Source of the DNA: JAJZRV01 sp027442615
GTDB taxonomy: Bacteria > Pseudomonadota > Gammaproteobacteria > Burkholderiales > Ferrovaceae
Assembly (NCBI GenBank): GCA_027442615.1
Contig: DAIBBI010000029.1
Coordinates: 62,001 to 126,000, forward strand
DNA: 64,000 nucleotides
Direction: 5' to 3'
Both the position numbers and the translations under genes were made by a program. A model generated the notes under the pieces. It ran no database searches, was not told the DNA's origin, and worked only from the letters and a program-made list of their open reading frames with translations. Of this stretch, positions 42,204 to 49,620 are shown in pieces (positions within the stretch are counted from its first letter, which is position 1; each line of letters starts with the position of its first letter).

Positions 42204-43654
42204 GAGCCGAACTCCAGGTTGGGCATCGCATCGAACCGGGCACCAAAGGCGAGAGTGGCTTGCAGGAGCGCATCGATGTCCGCTTCCTGGGTGCGATGAT
42301 TGACGATGGCGGCGCGGATGGCGAGGCAGCCATGCAAGGTGGTGGTGGACGGAACGGCGATGCCCGATTCGTGAAGGGCCGCGACGATCCTGGCATTGAC
42401 CGGATCGGCCCGATCGCAGCGATAGCGAAAGCAGACGATGTTCAAAGACACGGGCGCCAGCAACTCCAGCGCCGGGTTTTCCACGATGCGCTGCTCCAGA
42501 TAGCGCGCCAGCGCGCAGGTGTGTGAAATGATGGCGCCCATCTGTTTGGCGCCGTACACCTTCAGTGTGAACCAGGTTTTGAGGGCACGAAATCCCCGGG
42601 ACAAGTCCGGGCCATAGTCGCAGGGCCAGGGGGACCCGGCTGCAACCCCGCGGGTTTCCCTCCTGAGATACGCTGCCGGCGAAGCGAAGGCCTGGTAATG
42701 CAGGGTGTCGCTGCGGACCAGGATGAATCCGGCGTCATAGGGCACCTGGCCCCATTTGTGAAAGTCAAAGGCAATGGAGTCCGCCCGTTCGATGCCGGAC
42801 AGGCGCTGGGCAAGGTCTGGAGCAAGGCGCGCCAACGCGCCATAGGCCCCGTCCACGTGGAACCACAGGGCATACCGACGGCAAAGTCCGGAAAGGGCGG
42901 CGAGGTCGTCCACCGCGCCCACGTCCACCGTGCCAGCAGTGCCCGCCACAAAAAACGGCGTCAAGCCCGCGTTGAGGTCTGCAACAATGGCGGCTTCAAG
43001 TTGCCCGAGGTCCATTTCGAAACGGGCGTTCACCGGAATGACTCGCAGGGTGTCCGTGCCCAGCCCGGACAAATCCATGGCCTGTGCAATGCAGCCGTGG
43101 GCGCCTGCGGAGGCATAGGCACGCAGGCGTTTGTCGCGGGCAGTCAGCCCCTCAACGCGAACCTGCGTTCCCAGCGCGGCAGTTTTTGCCACCAGCACGG
43201 CAATCAGGTTGGCCATGGAGGTTCCGGTGACGAACAGGCCGCTGGCGGATTCAGGAAAACCAAACAAGGTACGCATCCATTCCAGGATCTGTCGCTCCAC
43301 GGCCACCGGAATCTGGTCGCGTCCGCCCAGGTTGGCATTGAGGCCCGCCGCCAGCATCTCTGCCAGCATCCCCACGGGGGTGCCGCCACCATGCACCCAC
43401 CCCATGAAACCCGGATGCGCGTTGCCAACGGCATAAGGCAGGATGTCGGCCATGAACTGCCGGTGTACCGTGGCGAGATCAGAGGGTTCCTCCGGGAGTG
43501 GTTCGTGAAACCGGTTGCGTACCTCGGCGGGGATGGGTTGCCATACCGGGCGTTCGCGCAAGTGTTCAAGGTAATCCAGAATATCGTCGAGCATGCGATG
43601 ACCCTGGGCGCGCAGATCGCTCCAGTCGGCAGGGTCCAGCGATTCCCGGCTCAT
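42200..43654 (-). CDS. Group II pyridoxal-dependent decarboxylase
   Basis: It belongs to the aromatic/glutamate amino-acid decarboxylase family. Lys300 in DFHKWGQVPYD is the PLP lysine. WFHVDGAYGALARLAPDL holds the aspartate that pairs with the PLP ring. The N terminus (HPGFMGWVHGGGTPVGMLAE, then GLFVTGTSMANLIAVLVAK) has the family's active-site loop and phosphate-binding turn. The 484 aa length is typical. The amine it makes cannot be decided from sequence; aromatic amino acids or aspartate/glutamate are candidates. Its ATG is three bases from the HD-GYP stop, so it is cotranscribed with the signalling genes upstream. Confidence 0.9.
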   Translation of the reverse strand: MSRESLDPADWSDLRAQGHRMLDDILDYLEHLRERPVWQPIPAEVRNRFHEPLPEEPSDLATVHRQFMADILPYAVGNAHPGFMGWVHGGGTPVGMLAEMLAAGLNANLGGRDQIPVAVERQILEWMRTLFGFPESASGLFVTGTSMANLIAVLVAKTAALGTQVRVEGLTARDKRLRAYASAGAHGCIAQAMDLSGLGTDTLRVIPVNARFEMDLGQLEAAIVADLNAGLTPFFVAGTAGTVDVGAVDDLAALSGLCRRYALWFHVDGAYGALARLAPDLAQRLSGIERADSIAFDFHKWGQVPYDAGFILVRSDTLHYQAFASPAAYLRRETRGVAAGSPWPCDYGPDLSRGFRALKTWFTLKVYGAKQMGAIISHTCALARYLEQRIVENPALELLAPVSLNIVCFRYRCDRADPVNARIVAALHESGIAVPSTTTLHGCLAIRAAIVNHRTQEADIDALLQATLAFGARFDAMPNLEFGS

Positions 43655-43657
43655 GGG

Positions 43658-44854
43658 TTAGGACGACAGGTTGAACCCCCAACTTTGGGGATCCTCAGGG
43701 CTCGCGATGGCGTCATCCGTGTTGGACAAATCCACCAGCTCGGGTGGGATGTGCGCATTGAACCGCTCCGAAAAAAAGACCTTGACGATGGGGGTGATCA
43801 AACTATTTGCATTCTGGTCCATCACGACGCCCAGGCGTCCCGATTTTAACTTGACGAGGCTTCCCACGGGGTAGATGCCCACGGTTTTTACAAAAGCGTG
43901 AAACACTCGCAGATCGAAGTGACCCTCCTGCCATTCTGCCATTTTATGGATGGCCATGGCAGGTTCCCAACCTTTCTTGTAACAGCGTTCCGAAGTGATG
44001 GCGTCGTAAACGTCGCAGACCGAGCCCATGCGGGCATAAAGCGAGAGATTGTCGCCGGACAGCCTGTCCGGGTAACCGCCTCCGTCCACCCGTTCGTGGT
44101 GATGCAGACAGACTTCCAGGACGATGTCATCCAGTTCCGTTGTTTTTTCCAAAACTTCAAACCCCAGGCGGGGGTGTGACTTGATGACGTCAAACTCCCC
44201 ATCAGTCAGTCTGCCAGGTTTGTTCAGGACGGCCTCCGGGATAAGCATTTTTCCTACGTCATGTAACAGTCCTGCCATCCCGAGGTTGCGCAATGCGTCA
44301 CCCTCAAATCCAAACTGCTTCCCCAAGGCAATCATCAGGGCGCAGACTGCAACGGAATGGAGGTAGGTGTAGTTATCCTTGTTCTTGAGCCGGACGAGGC
44401 TGAGCAGTGCGCCGGAGTTGCTGGCGATGCTTTCGTGGATGTCTTCCACGAGACCCATGGCGCCATTGATTTGCAATGCATGACCCATGCGCACCTCACG
44501 GAACATCGAAGTGACGGCCTCCTTGGCTCGCGCGTGGATATGGCGGGCCCGTTCGATTTCCTCGTGAAACGTGGTTCGCGAAGCGCTCTTCGGGTTGGCT
44601 GCGGCTTCCCCCAGAATGGTCTGTACCTGCCTTTGGGCCGCATCTTCGTCGAGTGCGGTTATGCTGGGTGCAACATCCAGACCTTTGGTGGTGTCGATCC
44701 AGACTTCCCGCACACTGCTGGACTGCAGTGCCATGAGGTCCTTGTGGGAATCGAGTTTGAATGCGCTCTTCCAGAAGGGATGCTCCATCCAGCTGCCACA
44801 GATTTCATGGATGTACATGCCAAGGCGCACGTCGCTGACACGGATTTTTTTCAT
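43658..44854 (-). CDS. HD-GYP cyclic di-GMP phosphodiesterase
   Basis: HD-GYP enzymes hydrolyse cyclic di-GMP. An N-terminal DUF3391-like domain (MKKIRVSDVRLGMYIHEICG) spans about 1-120. The HD domain holds LLHDVGK near 195-201, EVCLHHHERVDGGGYPDRLS near 245-265 (with the HHE...DG.GYP motif), and DVYDAITSERCYK. A C-terminal part near 335-375 resembles the extra domain of this subfamily. The length is 398 aa. ATG 44854 overlaps the CheB stop by four bases; the reading from 44881 is rejected. It may oppose the diguanylate cyclase at 7436. Confidence 0.93.
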   Translation of the reverse strand: MKKIRVSDVRLGMYIHEICGSWMEHPFWKSAFKLDSHKDLMALQSSSVREVWIDTTKGLDVAPSITALDEDAAQRQVQTILGEAAANPKSASRTTFHEEIERARHIHARAKEAVTSMFREVRMGHALQINGAMGLVEDIHESIASNSGALLSLVRLKNKDNYTYLHSVAVCALMIALGKQFGFEGDALRNLGMAGLLHDVGKMLIPEAVLNKPGRLTDGEFDVIKSHPRLGFEVLEKTTELDDIVLEVCLHHHERVDGGGYPDRLSGDNLSLYARMGSVCDVYDAITSERCYKKGWEPAMAIHKMAEWQEGHFDLRVFHAFVKTVGIYPVGSLVKLKSGRLGVVMDQNANSLITPIVKVFFSERFNAHIPPELVDLSNTDDAIASPEDPQSWGFNLSS

Positions 44855-45453
44855 GGCAAGGCCTGAGCGCCGTTGGCGCATTGCAGCAGGACACGCTGCG
44901 CCATTTTCTGGATCGGAACGACTTCATCAACTGCCCCGAGGGCAATGGCTTCCTTGGGCATGCCAAAGACAATGCTGGTTTGCTCATCCTGGGCAAAATT
45001 GTAGGCGCCAGCTTTTTTCATTTCCAGCATCCCCGCTGCTCCATCCTTTCCCATACCCGTCAGGATAACCCCGATGGCATTTTTTCCTGACATCTGTGCC
45101 GCAGACTGGAACAGGACATCCACGGAAGGGCGATGCCGGTTGAAGGGCGGGTTTTTGCTCAATGCCGTGACGTAAGTGGTACCGGCCTTGTCCAGCAGCA
45201 AATGGGAGTGCCCCGGAGCGATGTAGGCGTGCCCCGGCAGGATGGGCGAACCATGGCCTGCTTCCTCAACGGAAATGTGGCACAGCGAGTCGAGGCGAGT
45301 CGCGAAAGATCGCGTAAAGGTTTCGGGCATGTGCTGCACGATCAGAATGCCGGGAACCTCGGCCGGAAGCGCCCTGAGAAACTCCTTGATGGCCTCGGTG
45401 CCGCCGGTGGAGGCGCCCACCACGATGATGAGTTTGCCGGAATGGAGAGACAA
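44851..45453 (-). CDS. CheB-type methylesterase domain without a receiver domain
   Basis: The 200-aa protein is the CheB catalytic domain alone. Ser15 (GASTGG), His41 (VQHMPE) and Asp137 (TGMGKDG) form the expected triad. CheB removes methyl esters from receptor glutamates and deamidates glutamines. The phosphorylation-controlled receiver domain is missing, so it should not be switched by CheA in the normal way. No cheR, cheA or receptor gene is in the window. The start is TTG 45453 with GAGG upstream; no ATG exists before the catalytic Ser. It is coupled to the HD-GYP gene by an ATGA overlap. Confidence 0.88.
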   Translation of the reverse strand: MSLHSGKLIIVVGASTGGTEAIKEFLRALPAEVPGILIVQHMPETFTRSFATRLDSLCHISVEEAGHGSPILPGHAYIAPGHSHLLLDKAGTTYVTALSKNPPFNRHRPSVDVLFQSAAQMSGKNAIGVILTGMGKDGAAGMLEMKKAGAYNFAQDEQTSIVFGMPKEAIALGAVDEVVPIQKMAQRVLLQCANGAQALP

Positions 45454-45464
45454 ACCAACCTCGT

Positions 45465-46310
45465 CTAAAGTGAATTTGTGCCGGTTTGGATGGGGCGAAG
45501 ATAGGTGATGACCTGCTCCACGGGAAGATGGAGCAGGTCGCCGATCTCTGCATAATCATCGGGCAGCGCAGCGTCATCCCAGCCGTTGGCGGAGTGCCGG
45601 GCCAAATTGACGGCCAGTACCACGTTGCGCACCCTGACCTGCTGTCCATGGGCATCATCCATCAGGGCGGACAAAAGGCTGGGAAGGGACCATTCCCGGG
45701 AGAGCAGAAGCTGGAGGTCGGAGATGGGAAAGCCCAGTACCATTTCCTGTGCCGCGCGGCTTCGCAAGGACCTGTTGTTGAGCTGTGCGTCGTGGATCAG
45801 GATCATGTCCTGGGGCGCGAAACACCACAGCAGCAGTTCGGCGAGGTCGTGCAGCAGGGCTGCGATGTACACCTCGTCGAAGTGCATGTCATTGAGGCGG
45901 ATGGCCCATTCGATGGCGTAATTGGCGGCCCGCTGGGCGCGCTGGATGACACGGACCAGGTTTTGCAGCGCTTCGGGATGTTCTTGCAGCAGCGTTTCGA
46001 CGGTGGCTTGGGTATGGATTTTGTCGTAGAAGGGGTCCATGCCCAGCATCAGTACGGCCTGTTCCACCTGGATGACTTCGGCGCTTTGCCGCTTGTGCCG
46101 GTGTTTTTGCAGATAGTGCAGCAACTTGACCGTCATCAGGGGGTCGCGCAGGACGACGCGCGAGACATTACGGGCGCTCAGAAGCTCTTCATTCTTGCGC
46201 AATTCGGCCAAATCCTGGCCAGTTCGGGCAAGCACGGGGATTTCGACGTGGCCCAGAAAGGTCGCCCAGTCCTCAAGGTTTCGTTTTTCCGCAGATTGCA
46301 CGCAGGTCAC
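45465..46310 (-). CDS. HDOD-domain protein, first gene of the operon
   Basis: HDOD domains are HD-fold modules without the catalytic HD pair, common in signalling operons. The 281-aa protein shows RVVLRDPLMTVKLLHYLQKH, then VILQVEQ-like region EVIQVEQAVLMLGMDPFYDK and IAALLHDLAELLLW. No other domain is seen. Its molecular role is not known; some HDOD proteins regulate motility or twitching. The start is GTG 46310, and a second in-frame GTG nine bases in is possible. A sigma-28 promoter lies 28 bases upstream. Confidence 0.85.
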   Translation of the reverse strand: MTCVQSAEKRNLEDWATFLGHVEIPVLARTGQDLAELRKNEELLSARNVSRVVLRDPLMTVKLLHYLQKHRHKRQSAEVIQVEQAVLMLGMDPFYDKIHTQATVETLLQEHPEALQNLVRVIQRAQRAANYAIEWAIRLNDMHFDEVYIAALLHDLAELLLWCFAPQDMILIHDAQLNNRSLRSRAAQEMVLGFPISDLQLLLSREWSLPSLLSALMDDAHGQQVRVRNVVLAVNLARHSANGWDDAALPDDYAEIGDLLHLPVEQVITYLRPIQTGTNSL

Positions 46311-46325
46311 CTCATCTTCCAGCCC

Positions 46326-46341
46326 ACAACCTTAGGGTTGT
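46326..46341. promoter_or_regulatory. Dyad overlapping the -10 of the HDOD operon
   Basis: ACAACC, four bases, GGTTGT on the plus strand. It covers the sigma-28 -10 edge (46338-46341) and the predicted start site, a repressor-like position. Confidence 0.4.
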
Positions 46342-46364
46342 CGGCAAATTGAGGGAATACTTTA
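46338..46364 (-). promoter_or_regulatory. Sigma-28 promoter of the HDOD-CheB-HD-GYP-decarboxylase operon
   Basis: Minus-strand -35 TAAAGTAT (46357-46364), 11-base gap, -10 GCCGACAA (46338-46345). That is 14 of 16 consensus bases with exact spacing. The start site should lie near 46331, about 20 bases before the GTG. Confidence 0.85.
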
Positions 46365-46378
46365 CAGGAAAAACAAAA

Positions 46379-46454
<76 letters not shown>

Positions 46455-46468
46455 CCCGGGGAGCCGGA

Positions 46469-46497
46469 ATTATACCGGAATGGGCGCGCTTCGTCAG
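46469..46497 (-). promoter_or_regulatory. Sigma-70 promoter of tRNA-Thr
   Basis: Minus-strand -35 CTGACG (46492-46497), 17-base gap, -10 TATAAT (46469-46474), then a GC-rich discriminator as in stable-RNA promoters. The tRNA begins 14 bases after the -10. Confidence 0.8.
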
Positions 46498-47267
46498 GAC
46501 TTGAAAATGATATCCCTGGGCGAGGATTGCAGATGTTGGCCGCCATCCACATACAACGTGGTCCCGGTTACGGCATGAGCAGAGGCAAGATAGACGGCAG
46601 CCTGGGCGATGTCTTCAGGAAAGGAGGCATGCCCAAGCGGGGTAAGGTGATGCGCCTCCGCGAAGTCCGCTTCGGTTTGGGTCCCGGAGGGCAGGCTGAT
46701 GCCGGGGGCAAGCCCCACCACGCGCAGGCGCGGGGCATAGCACTGGGCCAGCAAGCGGGTGGCGGTTTCCAGGGCCGCCTTGGAAAGCGTATAGGACAGG
46801 AAATCCGGGTTGAGGTTGATGAGTTTCTGGTCGAGCAGGTTGATGATGACGCCCGGAACGTCATCTTCGGCATGCGCCTCATACAGTTGGCGTGACAGCG
46901 TCAGTGGCGCGCCCAGATTGATCGCCATGTGGCGCTCCAGCACGTCTGTCCGAAAGGTCTGCCCATCATCAAATTCAAAAAGCGAGGCGTTGTTGATCAA
47001 GCAATGGGGCCGCCCGAAGCGTGCGATGCAAGTGGGAATCAGGGCCGCTGCTTCGGCGGGGGAGGCCAGGTCCGCATAAAGCGCCAGCGCAGCGCGTCCC
47101 ATGTGCTGGATTTGGTCCACCGTGGCCCGGGCCTCGCTTTCCGAGTGATGGTAGTGAACTGCCACGTCCCAACCCGCTTCTGCGAGGGCCAGGGCCATGC
47201 TCTTGCCCAGTCGCTTGGCCGCCCCGGTGATGAGGGCAATGCGGGCATGTGGGAAAGGGCGGTTCAT
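46494..47267 (-). CDS. folM: Pteridine-reductase-like short-chain dehydrogenase (FolM/PTR1 type)
   Basis: This SDR family protein of 257 aa carries the Rossmann motif TGAAKRLG near residues 14-21. That is the TGxxxRxG form that separates pteridine reductases from other SDRs. The NNAS motif is at about 91, and the catalytic Tyr-x-x-x-Lys is in YTLSKAAL. FolM reduces dihydrobiopterin-type pterins and dihydrofolate with NADPH. It overlaps the upstream gene by four bases (ATGA). Other SDR functions are possible; the TGxxxRxG motif makes FolM likely. Confidence 0.8.
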   Translation of the reverse strand: MNRPFPHARIALITGAAKRLGKSMALALAEAGWDVAVHYHHSESEARATVDQIQHMGRAALALYADLASPAEAAALIPTCIARFGRPHCLINNASLFEFDDGQTFRTDVLERHMAINLGAPLTLSRQLYEAHAEDDVPGVIINLLDQKLINLNPDFLSYTLSKAALETATRLLAQCYAPRLRVVGLAPGISLPSGTQTEADFAEAHHLTPLGHASFPEDIAQAAVYLASAHAVTGTTLYVDGGQHLQSSPRDIIFKS

Positions 47268-48175
47268 TGCAGCAGGCTGTCCAGGGCGTCGGGGTGAATG
47301 CCAAAAACGGTGTCGAGAACCAGGGGGGCTCCTTTCGGCAGGACATTGTCCGTGCGCATGGAGTCGAGGTTGTCGCGCGACATCAACGGGGGGCCGGGAA
47401 GGTGCTCCAACAGCAGTGCCTGCAGGGTTCCCAGCCAGTTGGGTAGGGGAAGGACGAACCGCTCGCGCCCGGTGCGTCGTGCTGCAAACCGGGCCAGTTC
47501 GGCCAGGGTCAGGATCTCGGGACCGGCAAGATCATAGCTTTTGCCCACCGTCTGCGGCATGGTGAGTGCCCGCTTCATGGCTTCGGCCACATTCTCCACG
47601 CTGACAGGCTGAAACCGGCCATCGGCCCGGGCAAGCGGCAGAATGGGAAAGCGGCGAGCCAGTTTTGAAAACAGGTTGATGAAATTATCGTCCGCGCCAA
47701 AGATCACGGAAGGTCGAAAAATGGTCCATTCGAGGGCGCTGGCGCGGATGATCCTTTCTCCTTCGCCCTTGCTGCGCTGATACATGGAGACCCCTGCGCA
47801 ATCCGCGCCCAATGCGCTCATGTGAAGGAGCCGGCGGATACCTTGCGCCCGCATGGTTTTGACGATCAGCGCCACCAGGTCCACGTGTGCTGCCTTGAAC
47901 CGGGGGCCATAGGGATTTCCGGGTTTGTCATGAAGCACTCCCACCAGATTGATCACCGTTCCTGAAGCGCCAACCTGGCGGAGCAGGGATTCCAGAAATC
48001 GAGGCTCATGGACGGAACCCTCCACACAACGCACCTCAGGTGTTTGGGGTCCTCGCTCCGTAACGACGGGACGGCGTACGGGAATGATGACCGGATAACC
48101 CTGCGCCATCAGCCGTGCAGCGAGAGAACGGCCGACAAACCCGCTGCCACCGATCAGGAGGACAGGAGACGGCAT
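47264..48175 (-). CDS. NAD(P)-binding epimerase-like protein (NDUFA9 family)
   Basis: It is an atypical SDR of 303 aa with the GGSGFVGRSLAARLMAQGY Rossmann motif at residues 9-27, the HMSALGAD and YQRSKGEGERII blocks, and FRPSVIFGADDNFINLF. The pattern matches bacterial relatives of the complex I accessory subunit NDUFA9, many of which bind NAD(P) without catalysis. No complex I genes are near. A function in the quinone or membrane domain is known only for the eukaryotic relative. Its stop overlaps folM. Confidence 0.82.
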   Translation of the reverse strand: MPSPVLLIGGSGFVGRSLAARLMAQGYPVIIPVRRPVVTERGPQTPEVRCVEGSVHEPRFLESLLRQVGASGTVINLVGVLHDKPGNPYGPRFKAAHVDLVALIVKTMRAQGIRRLLHMSALGADCAGVSMYQRSKGEGERIIRASALEWTIFRPSVIFGADDNFINLFSKLARRFPILPLARADGRFQPVSVENVAEAMKRALTMPQTVGKSYDLAGPEILTLAELARFAARRTGRERFVLPLPNWLGTLQALLLEHLPGPPLMSRDNLDSMRTDNVLPKGAPLVLDTVFGIHPDALDSLLQ

Positions 48176-48191
48176 GAATTCCGACGCGGCG

Positions 48192-48641
48192 TTACTGGCG
48201 TCGAATGCGCACGACGATGTCGACGCCCTCCTGAACCATCCCGGGAGGGAGTTCAGGCAGTCCTTCCACGCACAATGTATCGGATTCGATGTCCATCAGC
48301 GTGCCGGAGTCCACATCAAAAAAATGGTGATGCGGGGCGGTGTAGGTGTCGTAAAAGACGCGGTCAGGGTCAATGATCACCTCGCGGACCAGCCCCTTTC
48401 TTTCGAATAAATTCAGCGTGTTGTAGATGGTAGCCTTGGAAACCTCGGCATGATTTTGATTGACTGCGGTCAACAGCTGATCGGCCGAGAGGTGTTGCCG
48501 ACGCGAAAAGAGGGCCTTGGCAATGACCAGCCGTTGGTGCGTTGGGATGATGTCGTGCTGCCGCAGTAGTTCGGCAACATGGGAACGATCCTGGGTCAGG
48601 GTATCCATGGACGAAGGCTCAAATTCGGTTGGTTGCAGCAT
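48192..48641 (-). CDS. Fur-family metalloregulator, Irr-like
   Basis: The 149-aa protein has the Fur winged helix (IIPTHQRLVIAKALFSRRQH, then VSKATIYNTLNLFERKGLVR) and a dimerisation domain with FYDTYTAPHHHFFDVDSGTL. The HHHFF motif, absence of C-terminal CxxC zinc sites and ending VDIVVRIRRQ resemble Irr, the haem-responsive branch, rather than canonical Fur. Irr controls iron and haem genes. ATG 48641 has GAGG with a seven-base spacer; the TTG at 48653 is rejected. It lies downstream of ispH on the same strand. Confidence 0.85.
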   Translation of the reverse strand: MLQPTEFEPSSMDTLTQDRSHVAELLRQHDIIPTHQRLVIAKALFSRRQHLSADQLLTAVNQNHAEVSKATIYNTLNLFERKGLVREVIIDPDRVFYDTYTAPHHHFFDVDSGTLMDIESDTLCVEGLPELPPGMVQEGVDIVVRIRRQ

Positions 48642-48651
48642 GGTAGGCCTC

Positions 48652-48681
48652 AATATAGCCCGGATTGGAACAAGATATCAA
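48652..48681 (-). promoter_or_regulatory. Possible promoter of the Irr-like gene
   Basis: Minus-strand TTGATA (48676-48681), 18-base gap, TATATT (48652-48657). The start site would be only a few bases before the ATG at 48641 and would drop the GAGG ribosome site, so it may be spurious or support a later start at 48608. Confidence 0.3.
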
Positions 48682-49620
48682 TTACCCCAACGCCTTGGGG
48701 AGCGGAAAGACGACGTTTTCCGGGGTGCCTTCCAGCTCCTGGACTTCGCCTGCTCCCAACATCCGAAGTCGCTCGATCACTTCAGTCACGAGTACTTCAG
48801 GGGCAGAAGCCCCTGCCGTGACGCCAATCCTGGTTTTTCCAACCAGCCACTCCGGCTTGAGGTCGGCAGCGCGATCCACCATGTAGGCGTCGATGCCACG
48901 ATGCACTGCCACTTCGCGCAACCGGTTGGAGTTGGAACTGGTGGGGGAGCCCACCACGATCACGAGATCAGCCTGGGTGGACAGGGCCTTGACCGCATCC
49001 TGACGATTTTGCGTGGCATAACAGATGTCGTCCTTGCGCGGGCCCTGAATCTGTGGAAACCGGTGGCGCAATGCCTGGATGACGCGTTGGGCATCATCCA
49101 CCGAAAGGGTCGTCTGCGTCACGTAGGACAGTCGGTCCGGATGTTCAATGGCGAGGCTTGCCACATCCTCGACGGTCTCGACCAGATAAATGTGGTCGCG
49201 TGCCTGCCCCAGGGTGCCTTCCACCTCAGGGTGGCCACGGTGTCCAATCATGACGATTTCGCGCCCGGCCGCGTGCAACCGCGCTACTTCGGTGTGGACC
49301 TTGGTGACCAGCGGGCAGGTGGCATCGAACACGTGCAGCCCGCGCGCCTCGGCTTCGGCGCGCACTGCCAGCGACACGCCATGAGCGCTGAAAATGACGG
49401 TAGCCCCGGTGGGCACCTCGTCCAGGTGCTCAATGAAGATGGCGCCCTTGTTTTTGAGGTTGTCCACCACAAAGCGGTTATGGACCACCTCGTGGCGTAC
49501 GTAGATGGGGGCGCCGAAACGCTCCAGGGCGCGCTCCACGATTTCGATGGCGCGATCCACACCGGCACAAAATCCGCGCGGGTTGGCCAGTAAAACGGGA
49601 ATGGGGGGGTGCTGTGGCAT
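48682..49620 (-). CDS. ispH: 4-hydroxy-3-methylbut-2-enyl diphosphate reductase IspH (LytB)
   Basis: The last step of the MEP isoprenoid pathway, making IPP and DMAPP with a 4Fe-4S cluster. The three cluster cysteines are in PRGFCAGV, DATCPLV and DICYATQ. EVVHNRFVVDNLKNKGAIFI and TSSNSNRLREVA are family blocks. It is 312 aa. ATG 49620 overlaps the TGA of the upstream sulfite-oxidase-like gene by two bases (TGATG). Confidence 0.97.
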   Translation of the reverse strand: MPQHPPIPVLLANPRGFCAGVDRAIEIVERALERFGAPIYVRHEVVHNRFVVDNLKNKGAIFIEHLDEVPTGATVIFSAHGVSLAVRAEAEARGLHVFDATCPLVTKVHTEVARLHAAGREIVMIGHRGHPEVEGTLGQARDHIYLVETVEDVASLAIEHPDRLSYVTQTTLSVDDAQRVIQALRHRFPQIQGPRKDDICYATQNRQDAVKALSTQADLVIVVGSPTSSNSNRLREVAVHRGIDAYMVDRAADLKPEWLVGKTRIGVTAGASAPEVLVTEVIERLRMLGAGEVQELEGTPENVVFPLPKALG

